DNA of 12,474 bases from positions 1 to 12,474 of the forward strand of contig PMLN01000358.1 of assembly GCA_003158885.1 (NCBI GenBank). The letters run 5' to 3'. This document shows, one piece after another, positions 1 to 5,997 of this stretch. The translations under genes and the position numbers were made by a program. The stretch is from Anaerolineae bacterium. Lineage in GTDB: Bacteria; Chloroflexota; Anaerolineae; Anaerolineales; Villigracilaceae. How positions within the stretch are numbered: the stretch's first letter is position 1; every line of letters begins with the position of its first letter. The notes under the pieces were generated by a model that did no database searches, was not told where the DNA came from, and was given only the letters and a program-made list of their open reading frames with translations.

Positions 1-43
1 GGGGAGGTCGCGAAGCACGCCGAAGGCGATTGGGGGTGGGGCG
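1..43. repeat. Edge of a dispersed REP-like repeat (partial)
   Basis: The 27 bases at 4-30 match 8300-8326 with a single mismatch (GCCGAAGG here, GCCGGAGG there). The element runs off the left edge of the window, so its other arm cannot be seen. The G-rich stretch at 30-43 that follows is not shared with the second copy. It lies just past the stop of the gene ending at 57. Confidence 0.6.
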
Positions 44-56
44 TAGGGTTGCCCTC

Positions 57-1895
57 TCACTTTTCGAAAATCACAATGCCGGAAACAAAATCCTTGACTT
101 TTACAAAGCCATTCTTATCGAGCAATTGTTTGATTATTTTCTCGTTTGCAAGATAAGCACCGTTGTAGAAGACCAGGGAGCGGATCTCCGGATATAAGGT
201 GAGCAATTTTTCTATTGGTTGAATATCGTTCGTCTGTCCCACGAGAAATTTTTGTGCCTCCAGGCGCAGGCTGGCATCCTCTTCTTTATTCTGAAGGTTT
301 AGATAAAAAAGTATGAGATCCGGGCGGGCAAGCATTTGTGGGTAATTCCCGCTCGACATGCTGATCGCGCCGGAAATGGGATAAGGAGCAAGCATGATGC
401 CTTTTGGAGCAACCCCGGCGATCTCTCTCGCCGTTACAAGGGTGGGATCGTTGATCCAATTTCCAAAATCATAGGCATTACCGTGAAGAATTGAGGATGG
501 AAGTAAAAAGACTGATGCCAGCGAGATGCCGCAAATCACCAAACCCCAAAAATATCCGTATAATACCCTGCGGCGCTTGAGAAGCATGTAGATGGCTGCC
601 GTCGTAATACCGACCACGGCTGGGAAAGGAAAAATATAAAAGGCTCGAAAATAGATTCCTTTAAAATAATTCAAGAGAATTTGGGAGACAATCGGGTTGA
701 GCACAAAGAGTACCGTGAATGCCATCCATAAGGATAAAACGAGCCGGCTCGTTCCTTTTAGAATGATCAAAGCGGATACGGAAAACACAACGGCCATCAC
801 TGCGGTAATCGGAAACGATGGGTTCACAAATCCGCTCAGATAACCCATGAAATCGGTCGGGAAGCCTTTGTTCAACACAATGGCATTATTCAGCCCGTCG
901 AAATGGGCTGCGGCTAATGCGTACACCCCCAGATAAAGAAAAATTGAAAAATAAGAGATACAGTGAAGCAGGAAGCTTTTTATGGAGGCCATGGTGTTTC
1001 TGAAGCTGACCCAATGGGATAAAAATAAGATAACGCCAAGCATTGGCAGGATCATGAAGGAAGTTGTACTCATTCCCCCTAGTCCGACGACGAGGGCAGT
1101 CAACTGAAGCCAATGTACAAGATCCTGTTTCACAAAGTATCGAAAACTGAATGCGGCAAACAACGGCATTCCGGCTGAGAGAAGAAAGGATTTCCCTTCG
1201 AAGGCGCGAATGAATGAATATACCCCAGGTGTCCAGGCGGTCTCAGCGGTTACAGTAATTGCACAAACGGTGACAAGCGCTCCCAAAATCGCCGATTCGA
1301 CCTCTCCGCAAAAATAGAATATCACCAGGAAGATTGAAAGTGGGATTAGAAAGCCGGCTGCGCCGGCTGCAAATCTGTAATATACGGTCACGAATGAGGC
1401 GTGGGATAGGAAGGCGGCGGCAGCTTGAATATATTCATAAGGCCCGGCCGTAAAAAAAGAAACGCTGAACATGGGCGTCCTGCTAAAAAACAAACGCGAT
1501 ACAAACCCCATCGCAGCGTCGGGATACTGGATAGAATAGACCGCGTTCGGAGAGTAATAATACTCATCCGGGCCGATGCGCCCCAGCCTGTGCATGGAAA
1601 CCGACAGGAAGACCCCAATCAAGCCGAGCAGCAGGATGAAAATCAGGTTCTTCGTGTCTTTAGGAAAACTTTCCCGGATAAGGTTTTTACCGGCCACAAA
1701 AACACAACCGGAGATGATGATTGCGATTGGGATGCATGCGTAAGCGTAAATTTTGAACGCGATTGAAAAGATTTGAGCAAGCTGGGTTAAGATGGTCAAG
1801 CCCGCCAAAATAGCCATATACCAAAAAGCGGAAACGGTGACCACCGTTACACTTAATGGTGTCGATTGACCTTTAGGATTCCCAAAACCATTCAT
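57..1895 (-). CDS. Polytopic membrane protein, GT-C-like (possible glycosyltransferase)
   Basis: This 612-residue protein has about 11-13 hydrophobic segments spread over residues 20-466, followed by a mostly soluble C-terminal part (about 470-612). The end of an early membrane helix runs into RIGPDEYYYSP (residues 106-116). An acidic pair (D110, E111) in the first large loop is the usual placing of the catalytic acid in GT-C membrane glycosyltransferases, which use lipid-linked sugar donors. A second conserved-looking segment is RAFEGKS (230-236), which recalls the DUF6077 family from memory only. The start ATG at 1893-1895 has no clear Shine-Dalgarno sequence; it lies 9 bases after the stop of a decayed upstream frame, so it may once have been translated by coupling. 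No sugar-pathway genes are nearby, so substrate and role are unknown. The coding ORF is clear; the GT-C assignment is inference. Confidence 0.8.
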   Translation of the reverse strand: MNGFGNPKGQSTPLSVTVVTVSAFWYMAILAGLTILTQLAQIFSIAFKIYAYACIPIAIIISGCVFVAGKNLIRESFPKDTKNLIFILLLGLIGVFLSVSMHRLGRIGPDEYYYSPNAVYSIQYPDAAMGFVSRLFFSRTPMFSVSFFTAGPYEYIQAAAAFLSHASFVTVYYRFAAGAAGFLIPLSIFLVIFYFCGEVESAILGALVTVCAITVTAETAWTPGVYSFIRAFEGKSFLLSAGMPLFAAFSFRYFVKQDLVHWLQLTALVVGLGGMSTTSFMILPMLGVILFLSHWVSFRNTMASIKSFLLHCISYFSIFLYLGVYALAAAHFDGLNNAIVLNKGFPTDFMGYLSGFVNPSFPITAVMAVVFSVSALIILKGTSRLVLSLWMAFTVLFVLNPIVSQILLNYFKGIYFRAFYIFPFPAVVGITTAAIYMLLKRRRVLYGYFWGLVICGISLASVFLLPSSILHGNAYDFGNWINDPTLVTAREIAGVAPKGIMLAPYPISGAISMSSGNYPQMLARPDLILFYLNLQNKEEDASLRLEAQKFLVGQTNDIQPIEKLLTLYPEIRSLVFYNGAYLANEKIIKQLLDKNGFVKVKDFVSGIVIFEK

Positions 1896-1904
1896 GGATC
1901 GCTG

Positions 1905-2109
1905 TTAGTAAATTGCAATGAAATCAACAAACTCTCTGCCCTTCGAAACTTGTTTCGGAAGGAGCATCTTGATTCTCCTCAAAAGCAGGCGCGGATAAAA
2001 TTCAAGCGCTGAACGGTGCGCAGGCTTCGAAATGTAGGCATCGAGGGAATTGAACATAAAGTGTTTCCATTATAATCATTTCAGGGTCTTTTGGAAGTTC
2101 AGGCGTAAT
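1905..2109 (-). pseudogene. Decayed C-terminal gene fragment, possibly methyltransferase-like
   Basis: The 347-base gap between the genes at 1895 and 2243 holds coding-like sequence in two frames on the minus strand. From 2109 one frame reads ITPELPKDPEMIIMETLY before losing sense. From 2057 another frame reads MFNSLDAYISKPAHRS and goes on for 50 residues to end in GREFVDFIAIY and TAA at 1905-1907. Joining them by a frameshift near 2055-2060 gives a plausible C-terminal end of about 67 residues. The charged middle and the DFIAIY-type ending resemble the tails of some SAM-dependent methyltransferases, but this is a weak resemblance. It could also be a real 50-residue ORF starting at 2057. The stop is 9 bases before the next start codon. 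In the rest of the gap (2110-2242) I see no convincing gene. Confidence 0.4.
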
Positions 2110-2242
2110 CTATAAAGAACGGAACAATTGGGAGAATCCGACGCTCTAATCCAACCATGCGCCTCCTGCCATTTCCTCGTGTGTTTGGCTAGCCGAGGCT
2201 TTTACTCCCTCCCCAAATGTTTTTCTTTCCGCAATAAATGAC

Positions 2243-2893
2243 TTACCGTTTGCGGAATAATCCTCGACCACGCTGCCTCCATGCATTCCAAATTCGCATG
2301 GATGATATGGTGGCTCCGGTTAATGCCAGAACAAAACTGATGATTGCGAGACTGATCCCGATGTATGCCAGTGTATGAGCGATGAGTATATTAAAGCCTG
2401 GTATGAGTGTTGGGATCTCTCCTCTGCCCAGATCTGCGATGAAGGAGGGTAATGATAAAAAGGATAAAAGGACGGTTATTAATGAAAATGCCACGGTCAT
2501 TAATAGCGTCATGTCATTTGTGCTTTGGGAATCGAGTTGCAATTGTGTATCATCGTAATGGGAAAGAAAAGCATTGATGTCTTGCATGTTTTTATCTGTA
2601 GAGTCGAGCATTCTTTCGATATGACTTGCTCCCAACCAGGATTCGAACTTGGCTTCTGCAAAATCAGCTTTGGAAATTGAAACTGGAGAACTCCAATTCC
2701 GAAGATAACCCGCCATGCGCGCCAGGTAGGAAATATCAACCCCGAACTGGCGTATTCGTTTTTCCAATGCTTCAATTTCTCTGGACTTTTGCGATGGTTC
2801 GTTGTTGCCAAGAATACGATTGAAATCCACGGTTTGAGCCAGCTTCTCTGAGGTTTCACGCGCGACCATTTGTGTTTGAACGCGTATTTCCAT
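2243..2893 (-). CDS. C-terminal stalk and membrane part of a split protein
   Basis: This 216-residue frame is probably not an independent gene. Upstream of its ATG (2891-2893) the same frame stays open for 15 codons (HGEYWSSIIRGIEHL) back to the TAA that ends the gene at 2939. No other in-frame start lies in those codons, and the nearest GAGG is 13 bases from the ATG. Residues 1-125 are helical and charged, with heptad-like stretches (about 34-60 and 85-120). Membrane helices are predicted by eye at about 129-150 and 168-194, with a short loop between, and the end is strongly basic (WRQRGRGLFRKR), so both termini should be cytoplasmic. This is the layout of CorA-type proteins, but the GMN motif is absent. 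GC is lower than in the right-hand genes. Function unknown. Confidence 0.65.
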   Translation of the reverse strand: MEIRVQTQMVARETSEKLAQTVDFNRILGNNEPSQKSREIEALEKRIRQFGVDISYLARMAGYLRNWSSPVSISKADFAEAKFESWLGASHIERMLDSTDKNMQDINAFLSHYDDTQLQLDSQSTNDMTLLMTVAFSLITVLLSFLSLPSFIADLGRGEIPTLIPGFNILIAHTLAYIGISLAIISFVLALTGATISSMRIWNAWRQRGRGLFRKR

Positions 2894-2938
2894 TAAATGC
2901 TCGATGCCTCGGATGATGCTGCTCCAATATTCTCCGTG

Positions 2939-4096
2939 TTAGACATCCCGGTTTGAAAATAGGATTTTACTTTGGTCGGTATAGTATACCAATCCATTGT
3001 CTAATGTCAGCAGGCATAATTCATTCTCCCAGGTTGCAAGGTCTTGCCGGTCCAGAAATTCCACGGCTTTTTCGCTTTTATAATTGGCCAGTTCGGCCTT
3101 TGTTCCATTAATTTTGATGGCCACGCCTTCAAGCATCGAGGCTATATTTTTGCAATAGATTGGATGGTGTTTTATTTCAGTGGGTGTTAGAGGAACAGCC
3201 GGTTTTTTGGGATCGGATATATTTGAGAATTCAAAGATGATATAACGATCGCGTAAAGACGGCGCTTCTTTGCCGGACGGGTTAATATTTAGGAAGAAAC
3301 CGTTGGTTGGATATTTTTTATCATACCAGGCCAGCGCCAATTTTTCATCGGGATTTTTCTGCAGGTGCGGGTGTCTTTGAATGGCAACTTCTTTGGCTTT
3401 ATCCAAATTCATTTCATTCAAATTAATCGAATCAAGGAATTGTCGTACCACCTCATCGGCGATCATCCATTGGATTCCTCGCGGTTTTCGCCTGAGCGGT
3501 GCGTACCGTTTTACCCATTGATCGAATTTTTGCTCATCCGCTAATGCTTCCGGTAATTCTTCTTCGGCTTTTTCTGGTTCGATGATTTCAAGGCCGAGAA
3601 CTTTTGTGGCTACATCCACCAGGTGTATATTTTTCTCGATTTTTTGCTCGAGCTTGACGGTGATGGTCCCGCCCCTTGAGAGTCGAATTCGTTTAACCGG
3701 CCACTCATTCCATTGCTCGCGAAAGACGTCTGATTTGCTTGAATCTTCTGTAACCGAATGAAAAGTCGTCGGAGCGTTGTCCATTAATTTGTAAGTGGGC
3801 ATGAATAGGTTTTCGTATACATAAGTTCCGAAAACATTTAAATCATTTCCTATCTGCTCCAATTGCCTGGTCTCATTGTCAAATATAAATTTGCTATTAT
3901 CAATTTTGTCGCGCAGACCCTGCAGGAAGTAGGAATATTCATCGCTGTATCGCAATGCCAGGAATTTCCGAAGACTGTTTTCATGGATCCAGCGCCGCAT
4001 ATCCATGGTAAGGAGTACATGGATGGTTCCTTTTCCGGTTAGGCTTGTTCCGGTTTTTTCTGTTTTGGAGCGTCTTTGGTTGGGCATCGTCGGCAT
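2939..4096 (-). CDS. N-terminal soluble part of a split protein, unknown function
   Basis: This frame encodes 385 residues without a signal peptide or membrane helix. The likely start is the second ATG, at 4085-4087 (MPNQRRSK): AGAGG on the minus strand then sits 9 bases upstream, whereas it abuts the first ATG (4094-4096) directly. An in-frame TAA at 4103-4105 limits extension. The protein is mixed alpha/beta with a helical N-terminal region (about 33-105), an acidic linker (EPEKAEEELPE, 173-183) and a segment TWENELCLLTLDNGLVYYT (355-373) near the end. I recognise no catalytic motif. The frame stops at TAA (2939-2941), but sense continues in the same frame into the membrane part that starts at 2893, so the intact product would be about 617 codons. 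Either an inactivating nonsense change, a two-polypeptide arrangement, or a base-calling error could explain this. Confidence 0.7.
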   Translation of the reverse strand: MPTMPNQRRSKTEKTGTSLTGKGTIHVLLTMDMRRWIHENSLRKFLALRYSDEYSYFLQGLRDKIDNSKFIFDNETRQLEQIGNDLNVFGTYVYENLFMPTYKLMDNAPTTFHSVTEDSSKSDVFREQWNEWPVKRIRLSRGGTITVKLEQKIEKNIHLVDVATKVLGLEIIEPEKAEEELPEALADEQKFDQWVKRYAPLRRKPRGIQWMIADEVVRQFLDSINLNEMNLDKAKEVAIQRHPHLQKNPDEKLALAWYDKKYPTNGFFLNINPSGKEAPSLRDRYIIFEFSNISDPKKPAVPLTPTEIKHHPIYCKNIASMLEGVAIKINGTKAELANYKSEKAVEFLDRQDLATWENELCLLTLDNGLVYYTDQSKILFSNRDV

Positions 4097-4161
4097 CCTC
4101 TTTTATTGTTATTTCCCGCAATACGACTCTCATGGGTTTTACAGTTGAGTTTGGTGGGATA

Positions 4162-4190
4162 TTTATACCACTTATTCATTTGGGCTTCAA
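4162..4190 (-). promoter_or_regulatory. Candidate sigma70-type promoter for the gene starting at 4087/4096
   Basis: On the minus strand TTGAAG (4185-4190) and TATAAA (4162-4167) are separated by 17 bases, an ideal spacing for a housekeeping promoter. Transcription would start near 4155, leaving a leader of about 60-70 bases before the start codon. The hexamers are good but not perfect matches and there is no experimental support. Confidence 0.4.
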
Positions 4191-4302
4191 GCGCAGGAAG
4201 TGGCTAATTTCGTGGGCTAAAAACCTCGTGCTTTTCGTGTTCGCCTGCCCTCGCTTTTTGAGGGTTGCGCTCTTAGCGGTTCGTTCTCTGATCTTTAGAA
4301 AA

Positions 4303-4400
4303 CCATGACCCATGATCCATGACCCAATTACCAATTACCATTTACCATTTACCATTCACTATTTCCCATCATCCATGCCCCAATTACCATTTCCCATTCC
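4303..4400. repeat. Degenerate heptanucleotide tract A (14 units)
   Basis: Ninety-eight bases divide without slippage into fourteen 7-base units, nearly all starting CCA: CCATGAC, CCATGAT, CCATGAC, CCAATTA twice, CCATTTA twice, CCATTCA, CTATTTC, CCATCAT, CCATGCC, CCAATTA, CCATTTC, CCATTCC. It lies between the divergently read gene at 4096 and pdp, and ends 46 bases before the pdp Shine-Dalgarno sequence. The rest of the gap, 4097-4302, holds the promoter at 4162-4190 and a small CCCTC/GAGGG hairpin at 4248-4264. Tandem degenerate heptamers of this sort are known from cyanobacteria as STRR sequences; whether these are related is inference. Confidence 0.85.
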
Positions 4401-4446
4401 CCGCCTCTCCCCGCCCTCCCCTCTTTTTGCGTTACAATCATCCTGT

Positions 4447-4452
4447 AAGGAG
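4447..4452 (+). promoter_or_regulatory. Ribosome binding site that fixes the pdp start
   Basis: AAGGAG lies 6 bases before the ATG at 4459. The reading frame is open further upstream, to an ATG at 4312, but that extension only translates the heptamer tract and has no ribosome binding site. Confidence 0.85.
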
Positions 4453-4458
4453 AATGAA

Positions 4459-5754
4459 ATGCGCGCCACCGACATCATCATCAAAAAACGCGACCATGGG
4501 GAATTGACCCAGGAAGAAATCAACTTCTTTGTCCAGGGCTTTGTCAAAGGCGAGATCCCCGATTATCAGGTCTCGGCCTGGGCCATGGCTGTTTTATTGA
4601 ACGGCATGACCCCGCAGGAGACCACCGACTTGACGCTTGCCATGGTCTCGTCGGGCCGCATTCTCGACCTGACCGGCGTGGTGGATATTGCCGTGGATAA
4701 ACATTCGTCCGGCGGTGTCGGCGATAAGACCACCTTTGTGGTTTTGCCGGTCGTCGCGGCCTGCGGCTTGCCGGTCGGAAAAATGTCCGGTCGCGGCCTG
4801 GGCTTTAGCGGCGGCACGCTGGATAAGCTCGAATCCATCCCCGGCTATCGCATCAATTTGAACACCGATGAGTTCAAGCAGCAACTTAAGGAAAAGGGCA
4901 TCGTCCTCACCGGTCAATCCCTCGATCTCGCGCCGGCCGACGGAAAATTGTATGCCCTGCGCGATGTGACCGGTACCGTGCCGTCCATCCCCTTGATTGC
5001 CTCCTCCATCATGAGCAAAAAGATTGCAGCCGGCGCCAATGCCATCGTGTTGGATGTTAAAGTGGGCCGGGGCGCCTTCATGGAAACGCTTGAATCGGCC
5101 CGTGAGCTTTCCGATCTGATGATTAAAATCGGCGAACTTGCCGGGCGTAAAACCATTTGCCTGCTTTCCGATATGAATCAGCCGCTTGGACATGCGGTCG
5201 GCAATACCCTTGAAGTGCTGGAAGCCATCGACACCTTGAAAGGCGGCGGACCGGCTGACTTTCGCGAGCATTGTTTGCATGTCAGCGCCCACATGTTGGT
5301 GATTGGCCGGCGCGCCAAAGACTTGGATGAAGGCCGCCGTATGGCGGAGAGGGTGGTTGCCGATGGCAGCGCCTTCGAGAAGTTTCGTGTGCTGGTCCAG
5401 GCGCAGTCTGGCGATGTTTCGTATCTGGATGATCCCTCTAAATTTCCACCTGCGAAATTTATCGAGGTGGTCAACGCGCCTCGCAGCGGCTGGCTTTCCC
5501 AGGTGGATGCGCGCAGCGTGGGCGAGGCCTCGGTCAGTCTCGGCGCAGGCCGCGCCAAAAAGTCCGATCCGGTTGACCATGCCGTTGGTTTTATCATTCA
5601 CCACAAAGTCGGTGACCGGGTCGAAAAAGGCGAACCCCTGTTTACCATTTATGCGGACGACCGCGCCAAACAGGAAGAGGCTCGCGGCCGCGTTCTTGCC
5701 GCGCACGTGTTCAGTGAGGTTGCAGTGCCCCCCTTGCCCCTTTTTTATGATTGA
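4459..5754 (+). CDS. pdp: Pyrimidine-nucleoside phosphorylase
   Basis: The enzyme cleaves uridine or thymidine with phosphate to the free base and (deoxy)ribose 1-phosphate in cytoplasmic pyrimidine salvage. The product from the chosen ATG is 431 residues, close to the usual 433. It shows the phosphate-binding segment KHSSGGVGDKTT (81-92), the family signature SGRGLGFSGGTLDKLE (110-125), and substrate-binding R168, S183 and K187 at the positions known from the Geobacillus enzyme. K108, two residues before the signature, corresponds to the lysine typical of broad-specificity PyNP rather than the methionine of E. coli thymidine phosphorylase, so both uridine and thymidine are likely substrates. 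The C-terminal lipoyl-like hammerhead part includes HHKVGDRVEKGEPL (381-394). No other nucleoside catabolism gene is adjacent. A hairpin repeat begins 4 bases after the stop and may serve as terminator. Confidence 0.96.
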   Translation: MRATDIIIKKRDHGELTQEEINFFVQGFVKGEIPDYQVSAWAMAVLLNGMTPQETTDLTLAMVSSGRILDLTGVVDIAVDKHSSGGVGDKTTFVVLPVVAACGLPVGKMSGRGLGFSGGTLDKLESIPGYRINLNTDEFKQQLKEKGIVLTGQSLDLAPADGKLYALRDVTGTVPSIPLIASSIMSKKIAAGANAIVLDVKVGRGAFMETLESARELSDLMIKIGELAGRKTICLLSDMNQPLGHAVGNTLEVLEAIDTLKGGGPADFREHCLHVSAHMLVIGRRAKDLDEGRRMAERVVADGSAFEKFRVLVQAQSGDVSYLDDPSKFPPAKFIEVVNAPRSGWLSQVDARSVGEASVSLGAGRAKKSDPVDHAVGFIIHHKVGDRVEKGEPLFTIYADDRAKQEEARGRVLAAHVFSEVAVPPLPLFYD

Positions 5755-5757
5755 CTG

Positions 5758-5826
5758 ATGTTACGCACCGTTCCGAAGGTTTTGGGAAAAACCTGCCTGA
5801 ATTACGGCAACCTTCGGGACGTTTTG
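5758..5826. repeat. Hairpin repeat, copy 1 (uninterrupted)
   Basis: This 69-base unit begins ATGTTACGCACC and ends CCTTCGGGACGTTTTG; both ends recur exactly at 8400-8411 and 8582-8597. Inside, CCGAAGGTT (5773-5781) pairs with AACCTTCGG (5809-5817), and a smaller hairpin GGTTTT/AAAACC (5778-5783 with 5788-5793) competes with it. It starts 4 bases after the pdp stop, so it may end pdp transcription, although the following T run is short. Confidence 0.75.
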
Positions 5827-5873
5827 CATAGGTTGCGAGTTTGCACCTTTACCTGTTTTCCTCCAACCGTGTT

Positions 5874-5943
5874 TCATGAACCATGAACCATTCCCCAATT
5901 ACCATTCACCATTTCCCCTTTCCCCTTTCCCCTTTCCCATTCC
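5874..5943. repeat. Degenerate heptanucleotide tract B (10 units)
   Basis: Ten 7-base units in phase: TCATGAA, CCATGAA, CCATTCC, CCAATTA, CCATTCA, CCATTTC, CCCTTTC three times, CCATTCC. The three identical CCCTTTC units look like recent slippage duplication. The tract ends about 10 bases before the candidate promoter of the TPR gene. Confidence 0.85.
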
Positions 5944-5952
5944 CTTCTAGGC

Positions 5953-5981
5953 TTGCGTAATTTTTAAGATTAGGGCATACT
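5953..5981 (+). promoter_or_regulatory. Candidate promoter of the TPR gene
   Basis: TTGCGT (5953-5958) and CATACT (5976-5981) are spaced by 17 bases just after heptamer tract B. A start near 5988 would leave almost no leader before the GGAG at 5988-5991, so either the site is slightly different or the true promoter is upstream. Confidence 0.3.
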
Positions 5982-5997
5982 TAGGCTGGAGCATACG

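Noticed and set aside
2100..2165. tRNA-like wording on the minus strand (TTGGATTAGAGCGTCGGATT) between AGGCG and CGCCT ends
   Set aside because: It resembles a D arm and the start of an anticodon stem, but there is no matching 3' anticodon strand, no GTTCGA T-loop and the length is about 64 bases. Treated as chance or a very decayed fragment.
4248..4264. CCCTC/GAGGG hairpin as a terminator
   Set aside because: Stem of only 5 bases, T run in the loop rather than after the stem, and no gene ending nearby.
4045..4308. 87-residue hydrophobic ORF on the plus strand
   Set aside because: It overlaps the start and promoter of the minus-strand gene at 4087/4096, has no ribosome binding site and ends in the repeat tract.
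4303..4400. CRISPR-like array
   Set aside because: The 7-base units are contiguous with no constant repeat of 23-40 bases and no spacers.
4594..5706. 370-residue ORF on the minus strand
   Set aside because: It lies wholly opposite pdp, whose active-site motifs are unmistakable; a shadow of its codon use.
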